Shown: positions 1-10,525, numbered from the stretch's first letter. The stretch is 64,000 bases of DNA from Vibrio sp. MEBiC08052 (GCF_001506075.1 NZ_KQ947475.1:1018864-1082863), one strand, 5' to 3'. Program-made: numbers and translations. The notes: generated by a model from the letters alone, not told the origin.

Positions 1-500
1 CCGGAGAGCGACGATGTATCAGACTTTATCGCTGATGAAGCGTTACCAGAATTCGACGAAACCGCAGCGCTGAATGAATCCGATACATCATCACCAGCCG
101 ATGCCCCCGTCGTCGAAGAAGATGACGCGCCTGAGGCCGACATCGATGGTGAGCAGGCGATTGAGCCGGAAGCGACGCAAGCCGAAGCAGCAGCGGAGCC
201 GCCGGAGAGCGACGATGTATCAGACTTTATCGCTAATGAAGCACTGCCAGAATTCGATGAAACCACAGCGCTGAATGAATCCGACACATCATCGCCAGAT
301 GATGCCCCCGTTGTCGAAGAAGATGACGCGCCTGAGGCCGACATCTATGGTGAGCAGGCGATTGAGCCGGAAGCGACGCAAGCCGAAGCAGCAGCGGAGC
401 CGCCGGAGAGCGACGATGTATCAGACTTTATCGCTGATGAAGCACTGCCAGAATTCGATGAAACCACAGCGCTGAATGAATCCGACACATCACCAGCCGA
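1..500 (+). repeat. 201-bp in-frame tandem repeat in fimV
   Basis: Copies begin at 1, 202 and 403 (each starts ccggagagcgacgatgta). The third is partial and diverges near 500. Copies 1 and 2 differ by only a few bases, so the array looks recently duplicated or homogenised. The array probably continues left of the window. The unit is 67 codons long and keeps the frame. Confidence 0.95.
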
Positions 501-1227
501 TGCGGGTGATGTACCCGCCACTGGATCAGACGTTGCTCCAGAAACTGACTTAGCCACCAAGTCATCTGATTTTGTCGATGAAGAAATTGGTCTTGATGCG
601 ATCCCGAGAACGTCCATTGATGAAGACGCTCTGGGTGCACTATTGGATGAAAACGCTGAGCCAGAGCAGTATGTTTTTGAGCCAAATTTAGATGAAGATC
701 GGATTGCCAGTGCGGGAATGGATTTTGATTCGATGCTGAATATGGGGGGTGAAGATTGGAATGGGTTCAAGCTTTCTCCGGAACAACAAGCGTCGATTCC
801 TGATGAAGTTCCGGAAGAGGAGCTGGATGTTTGGCGAACTGAAAATCAAACACATGAACCTCAGGCGGATTCGGAAGATTGGGAAGTTCAGGACGATTTA
901 TTCTATAACGAGTCTGGACAGCAGCGTCATTTAACAATTGATGAACTGATGTCTCAGGTTGAAGGTCATGATCATCCTTTTGAAGAAGTCGATCTCAAAC
1001 TGGATGTCGGATTAAATGAGTTCCCGGATGTCATCGGGGATATCACTAATGTTGATGTTGATAGTAATGCAGAAGCCGCAGGAAAACTGGATCTTGCCAA
1101 GATTTACATCGAAATGAATGATGAAGCAGGAGCAGTGAAGTTGCTGGAAGAAGCGATTGTTGATGGCAATGATGATATTCGTCAGGCCGCAAAACGCTTG
1201 ATTGACGAGCTGAATCGAAGAAATTAA
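1..1227 (+). CDS. fimV: FimV/HubP-like polar protein, C-terminal part (5' end outside window)
   Basis: Reading frame 1 is open from the first base to the stop at 1227, so only the C-terminal 408 residues are present. The sequence is very acidic (D/E-rich) and starts inside tandem 67-residue repeats built around DVSDFIADEALPEFDE. The last 50 or so residues (KLDLAKIYIEMNDEAGAVKL onward) are the TPR-like FimV C-terminal domain. FimV/HubP proteins are inner-membrane, peptidoglycan-binding landmark proteins that organise cell poles, chemotaxis arrays and type IV pili in vibrios. The LysM domain and membrane segment expected at the N-terminus are outside the window. It lies just upstream of truA, the usual Vibrio order. 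Confidence 0.93.
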   Translation, partial: PESDDVSDFIADEALPEFDETAALNESDTSSPADAPVVEEDDAPEADIDGEQAIEPEATQAEAAAEPPESDDVSDFIANEALPEFDETTALNESDTSSPDDAPVVEEDDAPEADIYGEQAIEPEATQAEAAAEPPESDDVSDFIADEALPEFDETTALNESDTSPADAGDVPATGSDVAPETDLATKSSDFVDEEIGLDAIPRTSIDEDALGALLDENAEPEQYVFEPNLDEDRIASAGMDFDSMLNMGGEDWNGFKLSPEQQASIPDEVPEEELDVWRTENQTHEPQADSEDWEVQDDLFYNESGQQRHLTIDELMSQVEGHDHPFEEVDLKLDVGLNEFPDVIGDITNVDVDSNAEAAGKLDLAKIYIEMNDEAGAVKLLEEAIVDGNDDIRQAAKRLIDELNRRN

Positions 1228-1357
1228 CGGATGAGGTCAGTCGAATGACTCACAAAGTGCCGTACCCTATGGATATGAAAGGTACATCGCTTGTTGTCCA
1301 TTAGAAATTTTTTCAATTTACGATTATACTGCCGGCCCTGTTTGACAAGAGAAGTAG

Positions 1358-2164
1358 ATGATGAGAATCGCTTTAGGTGTTGAGTATCATGGCGCTCATT
1401 ATTATGGCTGGCAGCGGCAGCGAGAAGTCCCTAGCGTTCAGGAAGCTTTGGAAAAAGCACTGAGCCAAGTTGCAAACCATCCGATAGAGGTTCAGTGTGC
1501 AGGTCGAACTGACGCTGGTGTTCACGGTACCGGGCAAGTTGTCCATTTTGATACCGAGGTACAGCGAAAAACTGCGGCATGGACGATGGGCGTGAATGCG
1601 AATTTACCCCAAGACATTGCTGTGAGATGGGCACAGGAAGTTCCGGATTCGTTTCATGCTCGTTTTTCAGCGACAGCGCGGCGTTATCGATACGTGATAT
1701 ACAATGATAATTTGCGGCCTGCTATTTTGTCGGCTGGTGTCAGTCATTATCATGGTGATTTATGTGTTGAAAGGATGCATCGAGCCGGGCAGTTGTTACT
1801 GGGAGAAAATGATTTTACCTCTTTCAGAGCCGTACATTGCCAGTCTCGCAGCCCGTGGCGGAATGTCATGCATCTGCAAGTGACTCGTCACAATCGTTAT
1901 GTTGTGATTGATATTAAAGCGAATGCATTTGTACACCATATGGTCAGAAATATCGCGGGGAGCTTAATTGCTGTCGGCAGAGGTGAGCAAGAGCCCGAAT
2001 GGATTCAATGGCTATTAGCAGCGAAAGATCGGAAACTGGCTGCCGCAACAGCCAAAGCGGAGGGACTTTATTTGGTTGAAGTCGAGTATCCGCAAGCATT
2101 CAATTTACCGGAGCAACCGGTTGGTCCGCTATTTTTACCTGATGCGTTGAACGAATCGCGCTAG
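1358..2164 (+). CDS. truA: tRNA pseudouridine(38-40) synthase TruA
   Basis: Converts uridines 38, 39 and 40 of the tRNA anticodon arm to pseudouridine. The 268-residue protein has the catalytic motif AGRTDAGVH with the nucleophilic aspartate at residue 52, and the C-terminal region ([13 protein letters not shown]) typical of TruA. Length is normal. Two ATG codons stand in tandem at 1358 and 1361, and either could be used. A possible -10 (TATACT, 1325-1330) lies just upstream, with no convincing -35. It follows fimV by 130 bp. Confidence 0.96.
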   Translation: MMRIALGVEYHGAHYYGWQRQREVPSVQEALEKALSQVANHPIEVQCAGRTDAGVHGTGQVVHFDTEVQRKTAAWTMGVNANLPQDIAVRWAQEVPDSFHARFSATARRYRYVIYNDNLRPAILSAGVSHYHGDLCVERMHRAGQLLLGENDFTSFRAVHCQSRSPWRNVMHLQVTRHNRYVVIDIKANAFVHHMVRNIAGSLIAVGRGEQEPEWIQWLLAAKDRKLAAATAKAEGLYLVEVEYPQAFNLPEQPVGPLFLPDALNESR

Positions 2165-2328
2165 TCCGATTCAAATCATAAGATCAGATCGTTGTAACGT
2201 CGTTTCACGAAGGTACAACCAGTTTTTTATCAACATACAGAGGTTTATGTGATTTAATCCTTTGGGTGTTTTTATTGTCGAATAATTTTCTCTTGCCGTT
2301 GCAAGGGAGAGGAGTAAGGGTCTTCCAC

Positions 2329-3243
2329 ATGAGTTGGCTTGAAAAAATTTTAGAGAAAAGCAATATTGTCAGTTCGCGAAAAGCATCGATTCCTGAAGGT
2401 GTTTGGACAAAATGTACGTCTTGTGAACAAGTCCTTTATTATGCTGAGCTAGAACGTAATTTAGAAGTTTGTCCAAAGTGTAATCACCATATGCGGATGA
2501 GCGCTCGTCGCCGTCTGGAAAAATTTCTTGATGAAAATAATCGTCAAGAAATCGGTGAGATGCTGGAACCGCAGGACAAACTAAAATTCAAAGATTCAAA
2601 ACGTTATAAAGAGCGACTTGCAGCCGCGCAGAAAACGAGCGGTGAAAAAGATGCTTTGGTCGTCATCAAAGGGGAACTTTACGGTTATCCTCTCGTTGCT
2701 TGTGCGTTTGAATTTTCCTTTATGGCGGGGTCAATGGGGTCTGTGGTTGGCGCACGCTTTGTGAAAGCCGTAGAAGCAGCGATCGAGGCCAAGTGTGGTT
2801 TGATCTGTTTTTCTGCCAGTGGCGGTGCTCGGATGCAAGAGGCGTTAATGTCTCTGATGCAAATGGCGAAAACCAGTGCAGCACTGGAACGTTTATCCCA
2901 AAACGGATTACCGTTTATCTCTGTGATGACTGACCCGACTATGGGGGGTGTTTCTGCGAGTTTGGCGATGCTCGGTGACATTAACATTGGTGAACCGAAA
3001 GCGGTTATTGGTTTTGCAGGACGCCGAGTGATTGAGCAGACAGTACGTGAAGACCTTCCTGAAGGATTCCAGCGCAGTGAGTTCCTCCTGGACCACGGTG
3101 CAATTGATATGATCGTTGACCGCCGCGAAATGCGCTCTCAGGTTGCAAGCCTGTTGGGTAAGATGATGAATTACCCAGCACAGGCAACAGAATCCGGAAA
3201 TGATAGCGTTTATGCGGTACCAGAAGCCGAAAAAAAAGAGTAA
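2329..3243 (+). CDS. accD: Acetyl-CoA carboxylase carboxyltransferase subunit beta
   Basis: Beta half of the carboxyltransferase that makes malonyl-CoA for fatty-acid synthesis, working with AccA in the cytoplasm. An N-terminal zinc ribbon is visible (C29, C32, C48, C51), followed by the carboxyltransferase fold with the oxyanion region [11 protein letters not shown]. The start at 2329 (MSWLEKIL) gives 304 residues, the usual family length, and has the purine-rich stretch aggagtaaggg upstream. A longer frame from a TTG at 2266 has no family support. It is 37 bp upstream of folC. Confidence 0.97.
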   Translation: MSWLEKILEKSNIVSSRKASIPEGVWTKCTSCEQVLYYAELERNLEVCPKCNHHMRMSARRRLEKFLDENNRQEIGEMLEPQDKLKFKDSKRYKERLAAAQKTSGEKDALVVIKGELYGYPLVACAFEFSFMAGSMGSVVGARFVKAVEAAIEAKCGLICFSASGGARMQEALMSLMQMAKTSAALERLSQNGLPFISVMTDPTMGGVSASLAMLGDINIGEPKAVIGFAGRRVIEQTVREDLPEGFQRSEFLLDHGAIDMIVDRREMRSQVASLLGKMMNYPAQATESGNDSVYAVPEAEKKE

Positions 3244-3279
3244 AGTAGTTTTCCCATATCTCAATACTATGCTTGTTTA

Positions 3280-4542
3280 ATGAGTCAGAACGCTATGCCA
3301 CAAGCCGCATCTTCGTTATCGATGTGGCTTGATTATTTATCCAGTATCCATCATTCATCCATAGATTTAGGCCTTGATCGCGTTCAGGTCGTGGCTCAGA
3401 GAGCCAACCTTTCAAAACCTGCACCAACCGTGATTACGGTTGCCGGCACGAATGGTAAAGGTTCTACCTGTGCGATTCTCGAAGCTATCCTGCTTGCTGC
3501 GGGGTACTCGGTAGGTGTCTATAGTTCCCCGCATCTTATTTGTTATAACGAACGTGTCCGGATCAACGGCAAAGTTTTGGCCGATGAAAACCATACGCGC
3601 GCATTTGATTTTATCGAAAAACAGCGTGGCACGACGAGCCTGAGCTTTTTTGAGTTCGGGACGCTGGCTGCATTGCGGTTACTGCAAGAAGAGCAAGTTG
3701 ATGTTGCGATTCTAGAAGTCGGCTTAGGCGGACGGCTAGATGCGACTAATGTCGTTGATCATGATGTTTCGGTCATTACGAGTTTGGCTATCGACCATGT
3801 TGATTGGTTGGGGAATGATTTGGGGCAGATCGGATACGAGAAAGCGGGCATTTTTCGGGCCGGTCAGCCAGCTGTGTGTGGTGAACCTCATCCACCGGCG
3901 ACCGTTGCTGCCTATGCCGATGAAATCGGTGCGGAATTTTTTCAGGTCGGTATTCAATTTGATTATCAGGTTGCAGAAGATGTATGGCATTGGCAGCATG
4001 GTGCTTTTGATCTTCGTGATTTACCAATACCGCAATTACCGTTACCCAATGCTGCAACCGCTTTGATGGCGCTTGGGTGTGCTGGGTTAGATATCAGTGA
4101 TATGGATATCGTTGAGGGATTGAAGCGTGCCACCTTGCCTGGCAGAATGCAGCAGATTAGTCAGCAGCCTGTAATTATGCTTGATGTTGCTCATAATCCA
4201 CATTCTGCCCACTATCTGGCATCACAAATGAAGCAACGTTTCTTGGATAAGAAAATTCATCTGGTCATCGGCATGTTACATGACAAAGATATTCAGGAAA
4301 CGATCACCGCTTTATCACCAGTTATTGACTACTGGTATCCGGCTTCTCTGACAGGGCCTCGTGCTGCTTTTGCCAGCGAATTGAATCGCTATATTCCTGT
4401 TCCTAGTCAAACCTATGAATCACCCGTTCAGGCTTTTAAAGCTGCGATGACACGAGCAGGTGAAAATGATGCCATTATCGTCGCGGGTTCGTTCCACACG
4501 GTTGGAGAAGTTTTGGATTTTTGGAATAAACGAGGAGTGTAA
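3280..4542 (+). CDS. folC: Bifunctional folylpolyglutamate/dihydrofolate synthase FolC
   Basis: Adds glutamate to dihydropteroate and extends the polyglutamate tail of folates. The 420-residue protein has a Mur-ligase-type P-loop (VAGTNGKGST, about residues 54-63) and the central DVAHNPHSA motif of the family. It lies between accD and dedD, with only 6 bp to dedD, so the two are probably co-transcribed. Confidence 0.96.
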   Translation: MSQNAMPQAASSLSMWLDYLSSIHHSSIDLGLDRVQVVAQRANLSKPAPTVITVAGTNGKGSTCAILEAILLAAGYSVGVYSSPHLICYNERVRINGKVLADENHTRAFDFIEKQRGTTSLSFFEFGTLAALRLLQEEQVDVAILEVGLGGRLDATNVVDHDVSVITSLAIDHVDWLGNDLGQIGYEKAGIFRAGQPAVCGEPHPPATVAAYADEIGAEFFQVGIQFDYQVAEDVWHWQHGAFDLRDLPIPQLPLPNAATALMALGCAGLDISDMDIVEGLKRATLPGRMQQISQQPVIMLDVAHNPHSAHYLASQMKQRFLDKKIHLVIGMLHDKDIQETITALSPVIDYWYPASLTGPRAAFASELNRYIPVPSQTYESPVQAFKAAMTRAGENDAIIVAGSFHTVGEVLDFWNKRGV

Positions 4543-4548
4543 ACAGAG

Positions 4549-5085
4549 ATGGCTAGTCGATTCCAAAGTCGTTTAGTTGGAACCGTTGTATTGGTTGCAC
4601 TTGGTGTCATTATTCTTCCGGATATTCTGGACGGACAAAAATCACACTACAAAGAAGATGTTGCCAGTATTCCACTGAAACCCGATGTTGATCAAGAAAC
4701 GGAACAGTACCAAATTTTAGAGCCGGAAACCGATCAGATCTCTTTACCAGATTCACCTGTTGCAGTGGACGAAAACGCGAATGCGACGTCATCGAATGAT
4801 GCTGTTTCTGTCCACGTTCAGGCATCGTCTGAGTCAGATGACTTTCAGAGCAGTGGTTGGATTATTCAGTTGATGGCACTCAAGAATAGCGACAATGCGA
4901 AAAAACTCGTGGCAGACTTGCAAAAACGGGGTTATCAGGCACACACCAAACAGGAAAATGGTTATACACGCGTGATTATCGGGCCTGATGTTTCAAAAAG
5001 TAAAATGGAAAGACAACTGGCTGAATTGGAAAAAATTACCGGAGCGAAGGGTCAGTTGCTCAAATTTAAACCGTTAAATCCGTAA
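4549..5085 (+). CDS. dedD: SPOR-domain cell-division protein DedD
   Basis: Inner-membrane division protein that binds denuded septal peptidoglycan. The 178-residue sequence has a single N-terminal membrane segment (about residues 8-24), a polar and acidic linker, and a C-terminal SPOR domain from about residue 103 (GWIIQLMALKN through VIIGPDVSK). This is the DedD layout. Its stop codon abuts the PurR operator of the following cvpA-purF unit. Confidence 0.9.
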   Translation: MASRFQSRLVGTVVLVALGVIILPDILDGQKSHYKEDVASIPLKPDVDQETEQYQILEPETDQISLPDSPVAVDENANATSSNDAVSVHVQASSESDDFQSSGWIIQLMALKNSDNAKKLVADLQKRGYQAHTKQENGYTRVIIGPDVSKSKMERQLAELEKITGAKGQLLKFKPLNP

Positions 5086-5099
5086 GAAAACGTTTGCGT
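5084..5099 (+). promoter_or_regulatory. PurR operator (PUR box)
   Basis: The sequence aagaaaacgtttgcgt matches the 16-bp PurR consensus ACGCAAACGTTTGCNT at all but two positions. It sits directly 5' of cvpA and overlaps the predicted -35 box. This is the position expected for purine repression of cvpA-purF, which is established in E. coli. Confidence 0.85.
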
Positions 5100-5120
5100 C
5101 GCTATTTTTTCTGTTAGAAT
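5093..5120 (+). promoter_or_regulatory. Predicted sigma-70 promoter of cvpA-purF
   Basis: TTTGCG (5093-5098), a 16-bp spacer and TAGAAT (5115-5120). The -35 lies inside the PurR operator, so bound repressor would block RNA polymerase. Confidence 0.6.
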
Positions 5121-5147
5121 GCGCGCCATCTTAGAATGAGTGAATGT

Positions 5148-5639
5148 ATGAACTGGTTAGATATTGTCATTTTAAGTGTGATTGGCCTGTCAGCACTGAT
5201 CAGCCTGATTCGCGGTTTTGCGAAAGAGGCATTGTCACTGGGAACTTGGCTGCTTGCATTTTTTATTGCAAGTCACTATTACCCAAAGCTGGCTGTTTAT
5301 TATACAAATATTCAGGATGACATGTTTCGCAATGGTGCCGCGATTGCAACGTTGTTTATTGCAACATTAATCGTTGGGGCATTGGTGAATTATGTTATTG
5401 CTCAGCTTGTACAAAAAACAGGGCTTTCAGGGACTGATCGGGTTCTTGGGGTGGTGTTTGGCGGACTCCGAGGCGTTCTGATCATTGCTGCGGTTCTGTT
5501 TTTTATGGATGCGTTTACCGCGTTTCCAAGTTCAAAATGGTGGGAAAACTCACAATTAGTGCCACAATTTCGGTGGATTATTGTGCAGTTTTTCGAACAT
5601 TTGAAAACATCATCTAGTTTTCTTACCGGCGCGGTATAA
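5148..5639 (+). CDS. cvpA: Colicin V production/membrane protein CvpA
   Basis: Inner-membrane protein of about 163 residues with four predicted membrane segments. It has the conserved core RGFAKEALSLGTW and the segment KTGLSGTDRVLGVVFGGLRG. It is required for colicin V export in E. coli, and its wider role is in envelope homeostasis. An in-frame ATG at 5136 would add four residues, but homologues start at MxWLD, so 5148 is preferred. It precedes purF by 37 bp under one PurR-controlled promoter. Confidence 0.92.
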   Translation: MNWLDIVILSVIGLSALISLIRGFAKEALSLGTWLLAFFIASHYYPKLAVYYTNIQDDMFRNGAAIATLFIATLIVGALVNYVIAQLVQKTGLSGTDRVLGVVFGGLRGVLIIAAVLFFMDAFTAFPSSKWWENSQLVPQFRWIIVQFFEHLKTSSSFLTGAV

Positions 5640-5676
5640 ATCGGCCGGTATAATGTCGCAAATCGAGGATTAAGAC

Positions 5677-7191
5677 ATGTGTGGTATTGTTGGAATTGTT
5701 GGTTCAACGCTTGTCAACCAGTCCATCTATGATGCTTTGACCGTGTTGCAGCATCGCGGCCAAGATGCCGCAGGTATTTGTACCATAGATAGCAATCGTT
5801 TTCGTCTGCGTAAGGCAAATGGATTGGTTACAGATGTATTTGCTGCAAAGCATATGCAGCGCCTTCAAGGAACGGTTGGCATCGGACATGTCCGTTATCC
5901 GACAGCGGGGAGTTCAAGTGCATCCGAGGCGCAGCCTTTTTATGTTAACTCACCGTTTGGTATCACACTGGCTCATAATGGTAATCTCACCAATGCCCAG
6001 TCTATCCGGGATAAGCTATTTGAGAAAGATCGTCGCCATGTCAATACAACTTCTGACTCCGAGGTGCTGTTGAATGTTCTGGCGCATGAAATTGATACGG
6101 TTAAAGGTAATGTAACCTCGGAAGATGTGTTCAGAGCGGTTGCTAGCGTACACCGTACGATTAAAGGGGCTTATGCTGTCGTTGCGATGATTATCGGGCA
6201 TGGCATGATCGCGTTCCGAGATCCCAATGGCATCCGTCCACTGTGTTTGGGCAAACGCGATGTTGACGGACGAACTGAGTATATGGTTGCTTCTGAGTCT
6301 GTTGCATTGGATGCGGTTGGATTTGAGTTTATGCGGGATGTCGCACCGGGTGAGGCAATTTACGTCACCTTTGAAGGTGAACTCTATACACATCAGTGTG
6401 CTGACAATCCTCAGTTGAATCCATGTATTTTTGAATTCGTTTATTTTGCGCGTCCGGACTCTTTCATCGACCAGATCTCTGTCTATAGTGCACGGGTCGA
6501 AATGGGCAAAAAACTGGGTGAGCGGATTCAACAGGATTATGCTGAACTCGATATTGATGTTGTGATTCCTATTCCTGAAACCTCTTGTGATATTGCCCTG
6601 CAAATCGCACAGGCACTCGATAAGCCGTATCGTCAGGGGTTTGTGAAAAACCGTTATGTTGGCCGGACATTCATCATGCCGGGTCAACAGCAACGTCGTA
6701 AATCGGTACGTAGAAAGCTCAATGCTATTCGCTCTGAGTTTAAAGATAAAAATGTTCTGTTGGTGGACGATTCGATTGTTCGCGGTACAACATCAGAACA
6801 GATTATCGAAATGGCTCGCGATTCTGGCGCCAGAAAAGTTTATATGGTTTCTGCTGCTCCGGAAATTCGTTTCCCGAATGTTTATGGGATTGATATGCCA
6901 AGTGCCAATGAGCTGATTGCTCACGGCCGGGATAATGAATCCATCTGCCGTCAAATCGGTGCGGACGCATTGATTTTCCAGACGATTGAAGATCTCGTCA
7001 GTGCAGTTGGTATCGGGAATCCGAATATCAGTCGCTTTGAAACCTCGGTCTTTAACGGTGAGTATGTGACTGGTGACATCGATCAGGACTATCTGGACTA
7101 TCTGGAAGCGATGAGAAACGATGACGCCAAAGAGCAGAAAGAGATCCAGCAAGAGCTGGCAAGTCTCGAACTCTATAATGAAGAAAACTGA
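5677..7191 (+). CDS. purF: Amidophosphoribosyltransferase PurF
   Basis: First committed step of purine synthesis: PRPP plus glutamine gives phosphoribosylamine. The 504-residue protein starts MCGIVGIVG, so Cys2 becomes the N-terminal glutaminase nucleophile after Met removal. The PRPP-binding loop [13 protein letters not shown] lies near residues 360-373. Length matches the E. coli enzyme. It shares the promoter and PUR box with cvpA and is followed by a strong terminator. Confidence 0.98.
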   Translation: MCGIVGIVGSTLVNQSIYDALTVLQHRGQDAAGICTIDSNRFRLRKANGLVTDVFAAKHMQRLQGTVGIGHVRYPTAGSSSASEAQPFYVNSPFGITLAHNGNLTNAQSIRDKLFEKDRRHVNTTSDSEVLLNVLAHEIDTVKGNVTSEDVFRAVASVHRTIKGAYAVVAMIIGHGMIAFRDPNGIRPLCLGKRDVDGRTEYMVASESVALDAVGFEFMRDVAPGEAIYVTFEGELYTHQCADNPQLNPCIFEFVYFARPDSFIDQISVYSARVEMGKKLGERIQQDYAELDIDVVIPIPETSCDIALQIAQALDKPYRQGFVKNRYVGRTFIMPGQQQRRKSVRRKLNAIRSEFKDKNVLLVDDSIVRGTTSEQIIEMARDSGARKVYMVSAAPEIRFPNVYGIDMPSANELIAHGRDNESICRQIGADALIFQTIEDLVSAVGIGNPNISRFETSVFNGEYVTGDIDQDYLDYLEAMRNDDAKEQKEIQQELASLELYNEEN

Positions 7192-7233
7192 GTTTTTCCG
7201 TTGTAACCGTTCAGAATAAAATTCGCTGACATT

Positions 7234-7263
7234 AAAAAGGCTTCCTCATGGAAGCCTTTTTTA
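7234..7263 (+). terminator. Rho-independent terminator after purF
   Basis: A 12-bp stem (aaaaaggcttcc / ggaagccttttt) with the loop tcat and a T run. It could also act on the convergent antiporter gene, since the arms start with an A run. Confidence 0.88.
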
Positions 7264-7319
7264 TCGATCGATTCGTTATTCACTTGAATTGTTCAGTACC
7301 ATTAAAGTTGATGAGACAA

Positions 7320-8648
7320 CTACAGAATCATCGCAGCAATCCAGCCGAAGATAATCAGCGGGATATTATAGTGAATAAACGTGGGGACAACGGTTTCCCA
7401 GACGTGTTCGTGCTGTCCGTCTGCATTGAGCCCGGATGTCGGGCCGAGTGTCGAATCAGAAGCCGGAGAGCCAGCATCGCCTAATGCTGCGGCGGTGCCA
7501 ACTAATGCGATTGTTGCCATCGGTGAGAAACCGAAAGCTGCCGCCAGCGGGACATAGATCGTTGCAATAATTGGAATGGTCGAAAATGAAGAGCCGATCC
7601 CCATGGTGACTAAGAGCCCGACAACCAGCATCAGCAAGGCTGCCAGTGGCTTATTGTCGCCAATACTATGAGAGAGTGAGGTGACTAACGATTCGACCCC
7701 TCCGGTCTGTTTCATTACAGCGGCAAAGCCAGCGGCTGCAATCATAATGAAGCCGATCATTGCCATCATATGAACACCTTTGGTAAAGACATCATGGGTC
7801 TCTTTCCAAGCAATAACGCCACCAAAGGTAAACACCATAAAGCCCGTAAGTGCCCCGATAATCATCGAGCCAGTGAACAACTGCACACTCAGGGCGGCAA
7901 CAATGCCGATAGCTGCCGTCAGAATATATCGGCCATTAATAGTATGTTCCGGATTATGATGAACCACGGTCAATTCAGTTTTACGATATTCTCTGGGTTT
8001 GCGATAACTAAAGAAAACCGCAATGAAAAGTCCGACGACCATGCCTGCTCCGGGCAGTAACATCGCGGTTGGAATCTGGCTCGCAGTGACATTGACCAAG
8101 CCATTCCCTTGGAGATTTTTCAGCAGAATATCTTTTAAGAAAATTCCTCCGAATCCTATCGGAAGGACCATATAAGGGGTAATAAGACCAAAAGTGAGAA
8201 TACAGGCAATCAGACGGCGATCTAATTTGAGTTTGGCAAAAACCCCCAATAGTGGCGGAATCAGAATGGGAATAAACGCGATATGGACCGGAATAATATT
8301 CTGGGAAGACATGGTGACCAGAATGAGTGCGATCAATACCGCATATTTCAATCCGGTCTGTGTTTCCTGCTGTTCTTTGCCATGAATTTTTCGAATGACC
8401 ATATGAGCGACTAAATCGGTGAGGCCGGATTTAGAAATGGCAACAGCAAATGCACCGAGCATGGCATAACTAAGTGCAATAGTCGCTCCGCCACCAAGGC
8501 CACTTTCAAACGCAGCGACGGATTCGTTCAGACTCATGCCTGAAACGAGCCCGCCAATGATTGCACTAAATGTCAGTGCGACGACAACGTTCACACGAAG
8601 CAGTGCAAGTATCAGCATGATACAGACTGAAATAACGACAGGGTTCAT
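7320..8648 (-). CDS. Na+/H+ antiporter family (NhaC-like) transporter
   Basis: The 442-residue protein is very hydrophobic, with about a dozen membrane segments. It carries the signature [20 protein letters not shown] near residues 380-400, found in the Na_H_antiporter/YuiF-type family. Members are annotated as Na+/H+ antiporters, and some as amino-acid carriers, so the substrate cannot be settled here. It follows rnt on the same strand with a 33-bp gap, so co-transcription is likely. Confidence 0.8.
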   Translation of the reverse strand: MNPVVISVCIMLILALLRVNVVVALTFSAIIGGLVSGMSLNESVAAFESGLGGGATIALSYAMLGAFAVAISKSGLTDLVAHMVIRKIHGKEQQETQTGLKYAVLIALILVTMSSQNIIPVHIAFIPILIPPLLGVFAKLKLDRRLIACILTFGLITPYMVLPIGFGGIFLKDILLKNLQGNGLVNVTASQIPTAMLLPGAGMVVGLFIAVFFSYRKPREYRKTELTVVHHNPEHTINGRYILTAAIGIVAALSVQLFTGSMIIGALTGFMVFTFGGVIAWKETHDVFTKGVHMMAMIGFIMIAAAGFAAVMKQTGGVESLVTSLSHSIGDNKPLAALLMLVVGLLVTMGIGSSFSTIPIIATIYVPLAAAFGFSPMATIALVGTAAALGDAGSPASDSTLGPTSGLNADGQHEHVWETVVPTFIHYNIPLIIFGWIAAMIL

Positions 8649-8681
8649 ACAATTCTCGTGTTGTAGTATTTTGAATTAAGG

Positions 8682-9338
8682 TTAATTTTCTTCTGATGTG
8701 GCATCGGGCAGCGGCCAGCCGCCTAATGCCTGCCATTTATTGACAATCCCACAGAAAAGTTCCGCAGTTTTCTGGGTGTCATAAAGCGCTGAATGTGCTT
8801 CTTTATTATCAAATGGAATCCCTGCGGCACGGCAGGCTTTTGCGAGCACTGTTTGCCCATAGGCCAGACCGCTTAAAGTGGCGGTATCAAATGTGGCAAA
8901 GGGATGAAAAGGAACTCGTTTGAGATGGCTGCGTTCACTGGCTGCCATGACGAAACGATGATCGAACGTTGCATTATGAGCCACAATGATCGCCCGGCTG
9001 CATTCTGCTTCCTTTTGTTCTTTACGCACCTGTTTATAGATTTCTTTCAGGGCTTCCATTTCGCTGATTGCCCCTCGAAGCGGGCTGAATGGGTCATAAA
9101 TGCCATTGAATTCCAGTGCTTCTTTTTCCAGATTGGCACCTTCGAATGGTTCGATGTGAAAATGGAGCGTGGTTGCCGGCTGAAGCTGTCCTTCATCATC
9201 CATCTTGAGTGTGATGGCACAAATCTCAAGGAGCGCATCTGTTTCCGCATTAAAACCGGCTGTCTCGACATCGATGACAACGGGCAGATATCCCCGAAAG
9301 CGATTTTTTAAACGCTGTATGTTGTTTACTTCCGTCAT
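8682..9338 (-). CDS. rnt: Ribonuclease T
   Basis: 3'-to-5' exoribonuclease that trims tRNA CCA ends and other stable RNA 3' ends. DEDDh motifs are complete: D23 and E25 ([10 protein letters not shown]), D126 (HNATFD), and H182 with D187 ([10 protein letters not shown]). These positions fit the E. coli enzyme only with the start at 9338 (MTEVNN). An ATG at 9347 would add three residues. The coding length of 218 residues is normal. Confidence 0.96.
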   Translation of the reverse strand: MTEVNNIQRLKNRFRGYLPVVIDVETAGFNAETDALLEICAITLKMDDEGQLQPATTLHFHIEPFEGANLEKEALEFNGIYDPFSPLRGAISEMEALKEIYKQVRKEQKEAECSRAIIVAHNATFDHRFVMAASERSHLKRVPFHPFATFDTATLSGLAYGQTVLAKACRAAGIPFDNKEAHSALYDTQKTAELFCGIVNKWQALGGWPLPDATSEEN

Positions 9339-9434
9339 TTTGACCATAACCTATATATCAGGGCTCGCATTATTGCAGATTATACGCCTGATAAAAACCG
9401 CAGATATTGATTAAAATGTTGAGAGTCATGGATT

Positions 9435-9504
9435 GCCACGCAAGAGTGGCTAGGTTTTTGCATTTCCTTTCATGTTCCAGCGTGATGTGGCAAGAGGTTG
9501 CCAC
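9435..9504. repeat. Two short hairpins in the motY leader region
   Basis: Two inverted repeats lie in the 200 bp between rnt and motY. One is gccac/gtggc with a 6-base loop (9435-9450), followed by ttttt. The other is a perfect gtggcaa-gagg-ttgccac (9487-9504). The words gccac and gtggcaa recur between the two. Their function is unknown. Confidence 0.55.
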
Positions 9505-9545
9505 TTCGGTTGTCTGTTCGGGAACCAGATGTTTGAGAGAATAGC

Positions 9546-10433
9546 ATGTCTATAAAGTATGGGTTGATTGCCAGTTTGGGGACGATTTTGAGTCTCTGGG
9601 GAAGTGTCGGATATGCGCTGCAAAAGCATTATGTGGCAACGCCCCAACAGTCAAAATGGGAAATGGTGTCTGATACACCGCTTGAATGTCGGCTTGTCCA
9701 TCCGATCCCGTCTTACGGTAATGCTGAGTTTTCTTCCCGGGCAAGTAAGAAGTTGAATCTCGATTTTGAATTGAAGATGTTACGTCCGATGGGGGAAACC
9801 CGAAATGTGTCTCTGGTGTCGATGCCACCGGCATGGCGTCCGGGAGACAAAGCGGAATCTGTCTCGCATTTGAAGTTTTTCAAACAGTTTGATGGTTATA
9901 TCGGTGGTCAGTTAGCCTGGAATTTACTCAGTGAGCTGGAGAAGGGACGGAATCCGACGTTCAGCTATGAGGAGTGGCAAGATCGGGACCATTTGATTGA
10001 GGTCTCATTGTCTTCGGTTTTATTCCTTAGTAAATTCAATGATTTTAGTAACTGTCTCAGTCGTTTGTTGCCGTATAGTTTCGAAGATATTTCGTTTACG
10101 ATTTTGCATTATGATCGAGATAGTGTGCAGGTGAATAAAGCATCGCAGAAGCGTTTAGCGCAGATTGCTGAATATATTCGCTATAATCAGGATATCGATT
10201 TGGTCTTAGTTTCCACTTATACCGATGGTTCGCGTTCAAAGAATGAAAGTCAGAGCCTGTCAGAAAAACGCGCAGAAGTGCTGCGTGACTATTTTAAATC
10301 GCTGGGACTACCGGAAAACCGGATTCAGGTAGAAGGGTATGGTAAACGTCGGTCAATTGCCAATGACATGACTCCGATTGGTAAAGAAAAGAACCGCCGC
10401 GTGGTGATTTCGTTAGGCCGCACACAAGTATAA
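9546..10433 (+). CDS. motY: Sodium-driven flagellar motor T-ring protein MotY
   Basis: Periplasmic T-ring component that anchors the PomA/PomB stator around the sodium-driven polar flagellum. A signal peptide is predicted, with cleavage after VGYA (residue 24). The mature cysteines (C48 and C170 of the precursor) correspond to the disulfide pair known in Vibrio MotY. The C-terminal half is an OmpA-like peptidoglycan-binding domain ([20 protein letters not shown]). Length 295 is normal. No sigma-28-type promoter was recognised upstream. Confidence 0.93.
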   Translation: MSIKYGLIASLGTILSLWGSVGYALQKHYVATPQQSKWEMVSDTPLECRLVHPIPSYGNAEFSSRASKKLNLDFELKMLRPMGETRNVSLVSMPPAWRPGDKAESVSHLKFFKQFDGYIGGQLAWNLLSELEKGRNPTFSYEEWQDRDHLIEVSLSSVLFLSKFNDFSNCLSRLLPYSFEDISFTILHYDRDSVQVNKASQKRLAQIAEYIRYNQDIDLVLVSTYTDGSRSKNESQSLSEKRAEVLRDYFKSLGLPENRIQVEGYGKRRSIANDMTPIGKEKNRRVVISLGRTQV

Positions 10434-10443
10434 TTCCCACCAT

Positions 10444-10473
10444 AAAAAAACAGGCAGCTTACTCAGCTGCCTG
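10444..10473 (-). terminator. Terminator between motY and gloA
   Basis: A perfect 9-bp stem caggcagct/agctgcctg (10451-10473). On the minus strand a run of seven T residues follows (10450-10444), so it ends gloA. It may also stop motY transcripts. Confidence 0.85.
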
Positions 10474-10525
10474 TTGTATCTTGTCCGTCTCGGTGGCAAG
10501 CAGTACAACCAGTCTACTGCGTTGA

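Noticed and set aside
74..475. Small plus-strand frames inside the fimV repeats
   Set aside because: They repeat with the 201-bp unit in a shifted frame and are shadows of fimV.
9487..9504. gtggcaagaggttgccac upstream of motY as a sigma-54 promoter
   Set aside because: It looks like TGGCA-N-TTGC, but the GG-GC distance is one base too short for sigma-54, and the sequence is a perfect palindrome, so a hairpin or protein site is more likely.
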